Position numbers and translations under genes: made by a program
Shown here: one piece after another, positions 13,112-24,231 of the stretch
Numbering within the stretch: position 1 is the stretch's first letter
How the letters are laid out: every line of letters starts with the position of its first letter
Source: Cordia subcordata
Taxonomy: Eukaryota > Streptophyta > Magnoliopsida > Boraginales > Cordiaceae
NCBI GenBank assembly: GCA_028554755.1
Contig: JAPTOF010000001.1
Span: 36,041,501 to 36,105,500, forward strand
Length of the DNA stretch: 64,000 nt
Direction of reading: 5' to 3'
The notes under the pieces: model-generated
Database searches by the model: none
The model's input: the letters and a program-made list of their open reading frames with translations, nothing else
What the model was told of the DNA's origin: nothing

Positions 13112-13915
13112 AGAGTAAATTGTGTGGAATCCTTTGTAATTTATTACGAGGGTGCGTTTATTTCTTGTAATTTAAAAATTAGTTAGTTACTCTCCTGTAT
13201 TTTCCAAAAGTGAAGTACACCTCCCTCCGTCACTTTTTTCATTAGATTTAATCGGAAATGTGGCACACACATTGGGCCTGCGACTAGGCTTAGTATTTTT
13301 GGTGTTAAACTTGATTTTGATAAAAAAAAATACCTTTTCTTTTTTGTTTTTTTAAAAAAAAATTGCAAGAAAAAATGCTTGAACCATTCAACTTAGTTTA
13401 AAATATGCAAATTTTAACCAATTATAGTACAAACATATTTGTATTTTATTTCGTTGTTACAACTAAATTTTTTTGTCATTAAAAAATGAAAAATAAAAAA
13501 GAATTTAACCTCCACTACTATCGCAATCGCATACCCACCGTCTCATTAATTAAATTAATTATTTAATTAATTTTGATTTTTAATTGTTTGATTATAATTA
13601 ATTAACTAATTATTTAATTACATCACGTTTCCAATTAAATAAAAAGGGTAAATAGTGCCGTACTCCCTTGTGGTTTGTTATAAGAGCGTTGTAATCTCTT
13701 GTAGTCGTCATAAGTGCACCATTAGCCTCTGGGCTTGAAGGGAAAATAGTTTTTTTTTTTTTGTATTTTCATTAGTCAAAACTGATGAAGTTAAAAAAAT
13801 GGTTGTGTGTGCTTCACTCTTAAAAATAATAGGATGATAACTAGCTAATTTTTAAATCGCAAGAAATAAACGTACATTTATGACAAAATACAAACGGTTC
13901 CGTATAATTTACCCT
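13112..13915. mobile_element. Long-TIR MITE inserted in the left LTR
   Basis: The left end AGAGTAAATTGTGTGGAATC and the reverse complement of the right end (AGGGTAAATTATACGGAACC) match over more than 100 bases, including a shared CGTTTATTTCTTG and AATTTAAAAATTAG. Flanks ATGTAAT (13105-13111) and ATATAAT (13916-13922) look like a 7-bp target duplication with one change. An inner left-like end (AGGGTAAATAGTGCCG, near 13647) suggests a nested or composite copy. The matching site in the right arm has no insert, so the MITE arrived after the arms separated. Confidence 0.8.
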
Positions 13916-15029
13916 ATATAATAACATGCCAAGTCATGAAGCAAGAGCAGGGTGAATGTTGAGCACGGCGTTGAGCAAAAATTTCTTTTTCCGTGCACAG
14001 CATTGAGCAAAAATTTCTTTTTCTTTCGTTCCCTTTTTTTGGTTTCTTTACACAAATAAAATTGTAGAATCTTTACAAAAAAAAATTGTAGAAAATTAAA
14101 TCAAGGATTTAGGCATTTTTGGAGAGAACTTCGGGCGGAGAAACTTCAGAGATTATTTATTACGATGAGTTTTTCTTTCCTTAATTCTTTGTTACTTTTT
14201 GCTTTAAATTTTGTCATAAACTAAATATACTTGAATTTGGGTGATAGTTAGGAGTTATTTTATTCATGATTCATATACTTTAGGATTTATTTAATTTATT
14301 CGTATTTCTAATTTATTGTTTATTAAATTCTTAATTAATTGTTATTATGCTTGTAGTTAATTCTTGTTAGTCAAGAATTTATATTTTTGCCATATAAGGA
14401 TCTTGTAAATTTTTATAGGTGTGAATATAGATTAATTAACAGAACTAGAATTAATTAATTGATTTAGTATTGAGAGAGGTTATGCCATTGAGATATCCTA
14501 TGCCTTTATAGTTTCAATTAATTTTTTAGGATCTGTTAGATTAATTAATTAAAGAAAAGTGAGATATAATTTATGACAATGAGGTTGGTTATGTTTTAAT
14601 AACTTTAGTTAATTAATTTAGGTGCATGAGAGCTTGTAGCGTAATTTCTTGTGCTTAATTTAAAATTCCAAACTTAACGAATATGAATAGGATATTTTAA
14701 CTAAGAATCACCTAGATTGCGAATTCTCATTAATTTAATTATCAATTGGTTGATTTTTTATTATTATTTTTGTTAATTGAGTTTATTAATTATCTCTCTA
14801 ATTTAGTTTAATCTGATAATTGTCTTTCTGTCGTTATTTAATTTAGTCATTTTAAATTCTTAATTTTAGTTTTTATTTTATTTTATTTCTTTTTGATTTT
14901 TGACAATAATCACGATTCCCCGTAATTTCACCCTTGAGTTTCATTCGCGTCATAAAGAGGACAAATTTTATTATTTTGTCCTTGATTGATTTAATTGTTA
15001 TTATTTGGCCATACAATGATATGGTCAAA

Positions 15030-15056
15030 TTTTTAATGTCGTTCTCAAGGAATTGC
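15030..15056 (+). other. Degenerate primer-binding site region, left arm
   Basis: The segment TTTTTAATGTCGTTCTCAAG corresponds to the better preserved right-arm sequence reading TAAGCTGCCGTTGTCAAGG on the minus strand. That in turn resembles the TGGCGCCGTTGCCGGGGA-type site of plant Ty3/gypsy elements. It marks the boundary between LTR and leader. Confidence 0.45.
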
Positions 15057-15394
15057 TTTTAGTTGTTAAGAATCGTTTGTTTTTAATTTTTACATTTTTT
15101 CTATGTTTTTGTTTTTTGAAAAAAATTCAAAAAATGTTATTTTTATTTATTTTAATTTCTCTAGAGAGTAGCTGTTTATTTTATTTTATTTTTTATTTGT
15201 TTTCTTTACTTTTATGTTTGTTATTTTAATTTATCTTATTTTTTATTATTTTTATTTTGTGTTTTTTTGGTTATTTGTACGGCTATAATTGTTTTGTTTG
15301 TGCTTTTGCATGAACGGGTGACGTTATCTTAATAGAAAATTAGCTCCTTTGATCCTAAAATTCAAATAACTTTTACAAGTAGGCACATATAGGC

Positions 15395-15939
15395 TGGACA
15401 ATTGAGAGTTGCATCATCTTTAAAAATAGCTAAAGGTAACAATAATAACCAAGCAATTGTCCTCAAGGAGGTGTCGCCCAAGAGCCACCTCCTAGGCAAG
15501 TGGCGAATAGACCTTGAATGATTAGAGATTTCTTCACGCCGATTGCATATACTTCATCCATGGCCATTGCAACTTGACATAGAGGAGGTTGATTTTAAAA
15601 TTAAGTAGCAACTTTTACAGAGTCTTCCATTACATTAATACTTTTAGAGGGTTGTTTTACGTTTAAAATTAATAGTGATGAGGCGGTTGCATAAGAGTGT
15701 TTCCCTTCTCCTTTAAGGATATAGGTAAACATTGGTTGAATAATCTTCCTGTAGGATCTATTACTTAGGCAGGTCTTCAAAAAGAGTTCCTAGATAAGTT
15801 TTATCCTATAGCAAGACCATATCTATAAGACAGGAGATCATTAGTTTTATGCAATTGATAATGAAATGTTTAATGAGAGTTGGGAGAGAGTTTTGGAGAT
15901 ACTGCATAATTGCCCTCACCATGCCATTGCAAATTGGCA
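15395..15939 (+). pseudogene. Truncated, frameshifted Ty3/gypsy gag, left arm
   Basis: Pieces of a gag capsid domain read on the plus strand in shifting frames. They end with a segment reading FNESWERVLEILHNCPHH and AIANWH, the plant gag motif ESWxRFxxLLxxCPHHGxxxW. Upstream parts match the right-arm gag codon by codon but contain stops and deletions. The sequence stops abruptly at the Trp-containing motif, where the palindrome turns over. Confidence 0.75.
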
Positions 15940-15986
15940 CCAAGGTTAAGCTTTCTTTGCCAATTTGCAATGTCATGGTGAGGGCA
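15911..15986. repeat. Centre of the gag-gag palindrome
   Basis: TGCCCTCACCATGCCATTGC at 15911 onward and its reverse complement ending at 15986 form 29-bp arms with one or two mismatches around an 18-bp spacer (15940-15957). Beyond them the two gag copies continue outwards as inverted, more diverged sequence for several kilobases. The turnover falls at the same gag codon in both arms. Confidence 0.9.
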
Positions 15987-16075
15987 ATTACGCAACATCT
16001 CCAAAAATTTCTGCCAACTCTCATGAACAAATTCATTGTCAATTTGCATAAAATTAATGATCTCTTGTCTCATGT
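15958..16075 (-). pseudogene. Distal gag segment of the right arm
   Basis: On the minus strand this reads RQEIINFMQIDNEFVHESWQ followed by KFLEMLRNCPHHDIANWQ, the conserved distal part of a Ty3/gypsy capsid domain. It is separated from the proximal gag (17230-17559) by about 1.1 kb of inserted sequence and is cut at the palindrome centre. Confidence 0.8.
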
Positions 16076-16089
16076 TTGTAATCTTTGCT

Positions 16090-16347
16090 ATATTAGAGCA
16101 CCTTTATCCGTGCTCCGCATGGATTTATTTTTTAATTAAAAATATTAAATTAAATTGAATTTATTTAATTTTAATAACATATAAAAAATTTAGTCATGAA
16201 TATTTTGTGCTTTGTATGGATTTTTTTTTAAAATAACAAATGTTAAATTTACTAAGGTTTAATTTTTCAGATTCACAAATGAAAAATACATTAAGGCTTT
16301 TGAGCATTAATCTATTAGTAACTAAAATTTTAAATTAAAACTAAGAC

Positions 16348-16415
<68 letters not shown>

Positions 16416-17084
16416 CCTTTTGAAGTTCAAAAATGGATTATATTTTAGGCATTAATTGATTGATTATTTAAATTTTTAATTAATAATTTATTTCATCCAC
16501 AAAGATAAAAATAATAAAAATAAAATAAATAACAAACAATAATTTATTATATAGCTAATAAAAAAATATTCATTGCCATATAAGCGTTGATATAACACTC
16601 TTATAATACTCAAAAAAAGCATTTTTTAGTGGTAAACATTAAATTTTACTTGGATTTCACAAATGAATATTATTTAAGAATTAATTTACTAAAAATTAAA
16701 TTTCTAATGCTAATAATATATATACATAATAGATAAAAAATAAATATTTTAGAATTCACAATTAAATTTTATCGTAAGCATTAATTGATTAATCATTTAA
16801 TATTTCAATTAAAGCTAATAACATATACTCATAAAGATAAGAAATAATAAAAAGTAAAATAATAAATAATAAAATAGTCATGCCATGTAAGTACCGACAT
16901 GGCACACTCACAATACTCAAACATTACACTCTTACAATGCTCAAGAAGGTTTAACTTATATATATATATATATATATATAGATGATGATAAAATTTAACT
17001 AGAAACTCTCTGTGGAGACCTACCTGAGAAGTGACAGATCTTACAAGAAGAATATTCAACAAATTTTAGCAACCGATATTACTA
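16090..17084. other. AT-rich inserted block within gag, with (AT)n tracts
   Basis: This block separates the two parts of the right-arm gag. It is very AT-rich, includes an (AT)n run of about 60 bases (16353-16412) and a shorter one (16958-16980). It has repeated ACACTCTTA(T/C)AAT(A/G)CTC motifs near 16597 and 16925. I see no gene. It may be the body of the CACTA element whose terminus lies at 17223, but I find no opposite CACTA end. Confidence 0.5.
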
Positions 17085-17223
17085 TCAGTTGCTAAAAATG
17101 GTTAAAAATTATATTTAGCGACTAAAATTTTTTCGGTCGCTAAATCGGTCGGTAAATTTATAAATTAACGACCGATATCGAGCAGCTCATTTTTAGTCGC
17201 TAAAAACCAGTTTTCTAGTAGTG
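17085..17223. mobile_element. CACTA (En/Spm) transposon terminus
   Basis: The reverse complement of 17207-17223 is CACTACTAGAAAACTGG, the typical plant CACTA terminal inverted repeat. Just inside are repeated subterminal motifs (AGCGACTAAAA, GGTCGCTAAA, AGTCGCTAAAAACC), as expected for transposase-binding repeats. It interrupts gag, directly next to AACATTG. The other terminus was not found. Confidence 0.8.
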
Positions 17224-17229
17224 CAATGT

Positions 17230-17559
17230 TTACTCTATCCTTAGGGAGAAGGCAAACACTCTCATGCGAACTCTCTCATCACTAACACCCCTAATATTAA
17301 ATGTAGAACAAACCACTACGAAAGCATTAATATGATAGTAAGCATTCTCATTGCTGAAGCCACAAAAGCTGGGAAGACTCTGCAAAAATTGTAGCTTAAT
17401 CTCAAAATCAATCTCCTTTATGTCAAGTAGTGCAATGGCCTTGGGTGCAGTATATGAACTCGAACTGAAGAAATAGTTAATTGCTCGAGGTCTATTAGGC
17501 ACTTGCGTAGGAGGTGGGTCTTGGGCATTTGCATTTATCGACACCTCCTTGAGTGACAA
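17230..17559 (-). pseudogene. Proximal gag fragment, Ty3/gypsy (right arm)
   Basis: A 109-residue open frame reads LLDIKEIDFEIKLQFLQSLP, FCGFSNENAYYHINAFVVVC and GVSDERVRMRVFAFSLR, the plant retrotransposon gag pattern (FEIK..LLQ, F.G...EDAY.HL..F...C, GVS.E..R.R.FPFSL). The frame ends exactly where the CACTA terminus was inserted. The reading start MSLKEVSINANAQ is only the first Met of the open stretch; true gag probably starts further upstream. Confidence 0.85.
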
Positions 17560-17982
17560 TTACTTGATTGTTATTGTTACCCTCAGTTATTTTTAAAGAT
17601 GATGGAACTTTAAATTGTCTAGCCTATACATGCCTACTTAATAAAAGTTCTTTCAATTTTAGAATCGAATGAGCTAATTCTCTATTAAGGTAACTTTGTC
17701 GGTGCATGCAAAAGCACAAACAATACAATCAAAGCCACGTAAATAACAAAAAAATCATAAAATGAAATAATAAAAATAAGATAAATTAAATAAAAATAAA
17801 AGTAAAAAATAATAAAATAACAAAATTAATCTAAATAAAAAATAATAAAATAACAACTACTGTCTAGAGAAAGTAAAACTAATAAAACATGACGTTTTTC
17901 TCAAATTTTTCTTCAAAAGACAAAACACATAAAAAATGCAAAAACTAAAAATAAACTGTTCCTAACAATTACACTCTAATTC

Positions 17983-18008
17983 CTTGACAACGGCAGCTTA
18001 AAATTTCA
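17983..18008 (-). other. Primer-binding site, right arm
   Basis: On the minus strand this reads TTTTAAGCTGCCGTTGTCAA followed by GGAATT, a mutated form of the TTTTTGGCGCCGTTGCCGGG site that follows the 5' LTR in many plant Ty3/gypsy elements. It fixes the LTR-leader boundary. Confidence 0.55.
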
Positions 18009-19217
18009 CTACGTCGTTGTATGACCAAATAAATCAATTAACGACAAAATAACAAAATTTATCCTGTTTATGACATGATTAAAACTCAAAGGTCAAATCA
18101 CAGGGAATTGAGATTATTATCAGGAATCGAAAAGAAATAAAATAAACTAAGAACTAAAATTAAGAATTTAAAACAACTAGATTAAATAATGAGAGAAAGA
18201 AATTATCAGATTAAACCAAATTAAAAAAAGTAATAAATTCAATTAACTAAAGGAAAAAAATAATTGCAAAAATCAACAAAAAATCTAGAGAATTAAATTC
18301 ATGGGAATTCGCGATTCAGGGTGGTAGTTAGTTAAAATATCCTATTCATGCTCATCAATTTTAGGACTTTCAATTAAGCACAAGGGATTAAGTTAAAAGT
18401 TCTAATGCACCTAGATTGATGAAATAAAGTTACTGAGTCATAATCTATCTCATTAGCATAAATTTATCTAATAATTTTCTCTAATTAATTAATCTAACAC
18501 GTTCAAAAAATTTAATTGAGACTACAAAGGTATAGGATATCTCAATGGCATAACCTATCTCAATCATGAATCAATTAGTTAATCCTATTCTTGTTAATTA
18601 ATCTATATTCGTACCCTAAGAATTTACAAGATCCTTATACGGTAAAAATATAAATTCTTGACTAATGAAAATTAGCTACAAGCATAATAATAATTAATTA
18701 AGAATTTAATAGATAATAAAACAGAAATATGAATAAATTAAATAAATAACAAACTATATGAATCATGAATAAAATTTAAAGAAAAAATTAAAAAAAAATT
18801 AGGGCAGATAATCTCTGAAATTTATCTGCCCAAAATTCTCTCCAAAATTGCTTCAACCGTTGATTTAATTCTCTGCAATTTTTTTGGGTAGATTCTACAA
18901 TTTTATTTTTGTAAAAAAACCAGAAAAGAGAACGAAATGAACAGAAATTTTTGCTCAAACTTTTTCTGTAGAAATAATAGATTTCTTAAAGTTTTGCTGG
19001 GTGCTACTATCTATACAATTTGAAGGGAGAGAAATGGGAGGATTCATGGTGAGACGATTTATACTGGGAAGCAGGTTAAAAAGAAGATTCTTAGAGTTGT
19101 TAAGATGAAAGTCATGGGCTGCAGCCTGCAAGAGAGTTTTCAAAAATCTTCAGTCTTTTCTTTGAAATTTGGGAAGCATAGTTGACTTGTTGGTAGGAGT
19201 AGAAGAGTTAGTTGTAG

Positions 19218-19669
19218 CCCCAGGGGCATAGGTGAGTTGGTAAGTGACCAAGTGACTAGGGTGGAGACACCCTGACAACGCGGGATCGAGTCCGTGTGGC
19301 GGCAGTACTCCGCTGAAATATTACGGGGGCTGTTGCTGGATTTCCACGCCCGTTGGTCCTTTCCCTGTTCAGGCTGCCGCTCACGCACATCCCTCGATTA
19401 ACCTCCCGCTTGGTTAAGGGGCCCCTGACAACGCGGGATCGAGTCCGTGTGGCGGTAATACTCCGCTGAAATATTACGGGGCTGTTGCTGGATTTCCACG
19501 CCCGTTGGTCCTTTCCCTAGTCAGGCTGCCACTCACGCACATCCCTCGATTAACCTCCCGCTTGGTTCCCTGGTTAGGCTGCCACTCACGCACATCCTTC
19601 GATTAACCTCACGCTTGGTTAAGGGGCCTCTGACCAAGTGGGAAAGGGATTTTCCTTTGGTTAACCCTT
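19218..19669 (+). mobile_element. tRNA-derived SINE with internal tandem duplication and 10-bp target duplication
   Basis: TTAGTTGTAG stands at both 19208-19217 and 19670-19679 and fits a target duplication; the matching stretch of the other palindrome arm has no insert. Near the 5' end are an A-box-like TAGGTGAGTTGG (19229-19240) and a perfect B-box GATCGAGTCC (19284-19293), the RNA polymerase III promoter parts of tRNA-derived SINEs. The body is GC-rich, unlike its surroundings. A segment of 153 bp starting CTGACAACGCGGGATCG is repeated (19272 and 19425 onward), so there are two B boxes, and a further partial repeat begins near 19570. The 3' end reads TTCCTTTGGTTAACCCTTT. Confidence 0.8.
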
Positions 19670-20198
19670 TTAGTTGTAGGTTTTGACTTTTTTTAGTTGT
19701 AGGTTTTGACTTTTTCCCGTTTTCCTCGTATAACGTTTAGTTGAGTTTTTGCTAAAGAAATCTTACTTGGGCTTCTTTTTATTTTTCTTTTTTTATGTCA
19801 TTTATCTCTAGTGAGCCCTCCCATTTAAATAGAATTTTTGTTTTTTGTGCATGAAACTTCAGACGCGATTTATACTAATTTGTAATCAGAATTTATAAAA
19901 CTCGTAACAAGAAAATGTAGTTCTGGATCTAAGTTTTCTACAGAATTTTGAATGGCCTCAAATCGGGTTCTATAGCTCCAAGCATGAACCTTTTCCTGAA
20001 ACCGCTCCTCCGAACTCGTGAATTTTTAACTTTTATTCTTCTTTTCCTCGCGTTTATGTCTCCCTCTTAGTTCCAAATTTTTTTGGTTCCTTCTTTGGAA
20101 CTTGCATAAAAAATTACATTAAATAACTCAATTTAACGCCATTAGTGATATAATGCAATAAATAATGTGGTTTTTTTTGTACAAAATTAAGGCACTCA

Positions 20199-21206
20199 TC
20201 GGATATGTTATGTTGTTGTTCAATTTTTTCATCCTTATTTCCCTTCAACAATCTCATCCTTCTTGTTATTTTCTTGGTTACCTGCTCATATAATGGCTAC
20301 TTTTGATCCACTGGATGAAATCCCTGAGTTGTTGCAGTCTGCAACTTCCACAATTACCACCATCAACTTGCAAGTGAGTGTCCCTGCTGAAGTGGAGGGT
20401 CTTCAAACCCATGCTCTCGTTGGGCGTGTGGTGTCACCTAGGCCATTGGTCTCCAACATGGTCAAGCATTTTGTGGGGCATGCTGTCTCCTGTTATGGTT
20501 TCCATTCCCAAGTCAACTATACTTCTGATCTTTGGGACTACTTTGGACAGACACAAGGCTTGGGAGTCTAAAGGTCTGCCTAAACTCTTGAGGCGCTCTG
20601 GTACCCAAACTACTTCTGTTGGTGTTACTTTCTCTTCGTGGTCCTTTTCCGTTGTAGTTGTTTCCCTTGTGCATCTTTGTGTTCTACTCACCGCCGCCTT
20701 TTGTTGCGGGAACCACGTGCCAATGGTGCTCGCGACAAGTCATGGATTTTGGGGATTCGTCTTTTTTCTTAGGATGTTTAGACCATTTAGCGTGTAAATT
20801 TCCTTGGCCCATCCTTTGTCCAGGATGATAAGTCCCGTTAAACTCTTCTTTGCCTTTTCAAATTTTGGCCTTTTGATGGCTACTGCTTTGCCGGTGCATT
20901 ATTTGGATCATGGTAAGTGTTATAACTGCTGCTGCTACTCTTCAAGATGTACAACAGGACAAAGAAGGCTTGAATTCGGTTCTTGCCTCAACTGTTTCTG
21001 ATTTCGGGTAGAACTTTTTAATTGTGGTTCTACTTGTGTTGCCGTTCGGCTAGCTAGATCTAGTTGGAGATATGATCTCTCTGTTAACTGGGTTTCTCAC
21101 CCGCTTGTGCCTTTGAGTGCTCTGTTAACTAATAGCATGGCTTCTGAGATTGTATCTTGACTTTGGTTTTTAATAAATTTCTATATTTTTTACAGGAAAA
21201 AAAAAA
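20199..21206 (+). pseudogene. Degenerate LINE-like remnant with possible DUF4283 start and poly(A) end
   Basis: An open frame from the ATG at 20293 codes 92 residues (MATFDPLDEIPELLQSATST, later HALVGRVVSPRPLVSNM). It resembles the N-terminal DUF4283-type part of ORF1 in plant L1 elements. Beyond 20571 the frame is broken by stops. The 3' end near 21160-21206 reads TTTTTAATAAATTTC and then an A-run, as in plant LINE tails. No reverse transcriptase is present, so if this is a LINE it is internally deleted. Confidence 0.35.
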
Positions 21207-21332
21207 ATTTGAAGCAAGATCAAGATTGTTAAAAATAGACTGACAAAAGAAGAAAGACTTGGGTTCTCTTTTTGTTTTGCAGAAAATATTTTGTTGTGGA
21301 AAATATAATTTTTTTTGATAACATACATTATA

Positions 21333-21446
21333 CACACACATACATATATATACATACATACATATATATATATATACATATACATTCATATATACATATA
21401 TACATATATATACATACATATATATATATATATGTATGTATATATA
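21333..21446. repeat. Compound CA/TA/CATA microsatellite
   Basis: About 115 bases of alternating purine-pyrimidine sequence: ACACACAC, then ATACATAC and pure (AT)n blocks. Confidence 0.9.
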
Positions 21447-24117
21447 AGTTTATTGACCTCAATGTATAATTATTTTCTATATGCTATCAATTATCGATAA
21501 TAATGAACAAATTTGAACTGTTAAGAGAACAATTATAAAGTTTTTTTTTTGGTTCTGAGGGAGTGAATCAAAATAATTGATCATACTTGCAATTTAAACA
21601 ATTTTCCCTAAATATAAAAATTGTATGCACACAAACACACATATATATGTATATGTATATATATTTGGAATATGAAAAATATAAATTAATTATGCCTTTT
21701 AAACATTAAAACACAAAATTTTAAATGAAATTAGAATATACCATGAAAAATTTGCACATATGCGCTTCTATTAGAAAATAGGAAAAGTTATGTGGGTATA
21801 TATGTTCATATCTTTTTTAAATGAAAAGTGTTTAAAAATTTATTATGTTTTTGAATTTAAGATATTTAGCAATTATTTTTGTTTGGAATTTAAAAATTTA
21901 TTAATTGAAACATCTTTTTCATAAGTTTGAACCCTTTTGTTAAATATTCAGATTTAGATACTTAATTTCATGTTACACAAAATTCAAGTTCTAAATTTAT
22001 CATTTTCCTTTGAGAGTGCACTTAATTAAACTTGTAAAGGATAAAAATGTATTTTAAAGAGTTTCCTACTATTGTATCAAATATATAGGTGTTTCGTACA
22101 ACTAACTGATAGATAACTGATAATTGGTTGAATTTTATATTGATGTCAACTTAAAGTTTAGCACCTGATCGCAGTAAGGGTTGCTCTTCCGTCTAATAGA
22201 CTAACATTAGTTCAAAGATAAAAGTTTGTAGCTCTAGCACAAAAATTTGTTGGTTTAGCATGAAAATTTATAGTGTCTAAAATAAAAATTTGTAAGTTCT
22301 TTTGAAAATTTTGCACTATTTATAGAAATTTTTTTTTGTATTTTACCTATAAATTTGTGTTCAATACCTACATATTTTTTTTGAACCGACATAAGTCAAA
22401 TGGATGGAAGACTAATCCTCGTAGGAAGAGTTTTAATCATTAAAAAAGCTCAATCTCGTCCAGCTTAGACAACAAGGATCTTTCCTAGACGTATAATTTG
22501 TCTAAATTTCATCTTTAGAGTTCGAGTCGTTAAATCCATCCTTAAAAATAATTATTCTAGTAATACTAATGAAAAAAATTTAATTTCTTAGTTTAACACC
22601 TTGAATATTATATATCCTAATTCCCAAAAGCATGATCTCAAGAAAATTAGTTAAGATAATATAATTGTCTCCACAGTAGATTAAAAATATTTATAATCTT
22701 TGGTGCATTGGTTTCATTCATTATTTGGTGCTATGCAAATCTTTTATAACATGGTAAAGTCGTGTTTTTCGTGATTTTCCCATGTTACAATTTTCATACC
22801 AATTCGGTCGATCCAAAATGAATTGGTTAAATATTACGTTAGGAAGCCTAGTCTTGACTCTTTTAAGTGGTATTCATTCTCGTTTGACTGTTGGATGTAA
22901 TTCAATTTCAAACTAATCGAAAAATTAATAATCCTCCCTAATTTGGCATAAAAATTAATATGGACATCAGCATCGTGGCAATTTTATAGCATCCTGGTGC
23001 TAGTTTATTATTGTCTAGGCGATATTATGCCTAAAGTCCGGTTAGAGATTTGTAGAAGGTCATAATTAAGCTTTTTAATAGAGTTTTCTACAAGGGTATA
23101 TGGACAAACCACCTAATTAATAAAAATCTACTGCAGGTTTTGAACTTGAAAAAGAAAATCTGCACGGTTGGAAACAATTAATCTTAATATTAGCATGGAA
23201 TTTATTGCCCGTGTGGAACCTTTAAAAAAACTGCAGAATTGGAAAAATATCCGCCTTTGACGTGTCATGGGAAGCGAATTAATTCTTAAATAATGAAATC
23301 TACTCTTCATTATATGTCATCCCTTTATTTTTTTCATTCTTTCTTTGCTCTTGAGATTTTGTTATATATACACGAGAGATTTAATATTTAATACATAAAT
23401 TTTTAAAAAAGGTAAATAGGTCATATATAAAATTATTAAAATATTATTAGAGCAATTTGTTAATAGGTATTCAAAAGTACTTTTTATGAGTTTAAAAATT
23501 GAAATTTACCTGTTTGACTTATTTTTAAAAGAGTTTTTATATAAAAGTCAAAGTTAGAAAAATAAAAATAAAAACCAGAAGCTCCAACTTGAAGTTTTTT
23601 AGAAAAGAATTTTGAGAAGCTGTTTTTTGTTATCAAAAGTTATTTTTCTTCATCTTTTATCAAAAATATTATTTTATATTTTTGAAAATCCAATATCACC
23701 CTTAAGATAATTGGAAGTTTAATTCCTAAATATAAAGCCAAATAGTTAACACTTTTATTCTGCTACATTTTTACCCAAAACTTTGCTGCTAAAAATTTTA
23801 TAGCTATTGAGCTCAAAACTCATAGGTTGGTCAAATAGAGTCCTAATTTCCCTAATAATTTGAAAAACTTTTTAATTTCTCCCCATTTTTTTATTATACT
23901 AACTAAATAAATACATAGAAGGCGAAATTTGGATAATAAAATCATAATGATATCTAACATTACTAGAAAGCGTTACACTTTCTTTCTCTTACCGCTCCCA
24001 CTTCTTGTGAAATTCGAAATTAAGTCAACATTCCGTCCCAACCAAGTAAGCTAGTGCATTAACCCCACACCAAAAAGGGAAAAGCCAAATAATTACACTC
24101 ATCACTATAATGATTAT

Positions 24118-24126
24118 TATATATAA
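24118..24126 (+). promoter_or_regulatory. TATA box candidate for the SPH gene at 24232
   Basis: TATATATAA lies 106 bases upstream of the ATG, a usual plant spacing for a leader of about 75 bases. The leader is A-rich (ACAACATCAACGCACAAGG, then an A-run directly before the start). Confidence 0.5.
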
Positions 24127-24231
24127 TGATGCTTTCTTGTCGTCAATCATTCCATTGAACAACTAGAGAAAACAACATCAACGCACAAGGATTTACAACC
24201 AAGGGAAAAAAAAAAGAAGAAAGAAAAAAAA

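Larger units (their letters stand above)
12640..15939 (+). mobile_element. Left arm of palindrome: 5' half of a Ty3/gypsy element (LTR, leader, gag)
   Basis: This arm is collinear with the reverse complement of 15958-20198. Order: LTR-like sequence from about 12640 to about 15030 (interrupted by a MITE at 13112), a degraded primer-binding site near 15037, a leader, then broken gag sequence to 15939. The LTR start TGAGAACT is placed by alignment with TGAGTGCC in the other arm and is approximate. No pol and no 3' LTR follow. The gag type is that of plant Ty3/gypsy elements with Asp-tRNA-like primer sites (Tat/Athila group), an inference from the other arm. Confidence 0.7.
15958..20198 (-). mobile_element. 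Right arm of palindrome: 5' half of a Ty3/gypsy element (LTR, leader, gag)
   Basis: Read on the minus strand, this arm has an LTR from about 20198 (TGAGTGCC) to about 18010, a primer-binding-site-like sequence at about 17983-18008, a leader, and gag from about 17560 down to 15958. It carries three younger changes: a SINE (19218-19669), a CACTA end (to 17223), and a foreign AT-rich block between 16090 and 17223. About 110 bases of gag present in the left arm are missing at the interruption. There is no pol or 3' LTR. Confidence 0.7.
21207..24231. other. Intergenic AT-rich region with dinucleotide repeats
   Basis: It holds long compound (CA)n, (TA)n and (CATA)n tracts at about 21330-21445 and a shorter one near 21625-21665. 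MITE-like fragments lie near 23440-23860 (motifs such as AGAAGCTCCAACTTGAAG and CTATTGAGCTC). No coding region is supported; the open frames over the microsatellites are low-complexity artefacts. Confidence 0.6.

Noticed and set aside
15806..16139. Three overlapping frames on both strands near the palindrome centre
   Set aside because: They cross the centre and join the two gag copies artificially; the real content is two facing gag ends.
21129..21500. Several open frames on both strands coding Tyr/Ile/His-rich proteins
   Set aside because: They are translations of a CA/TA microsatellite, overlap each other on both strands and have no family features.
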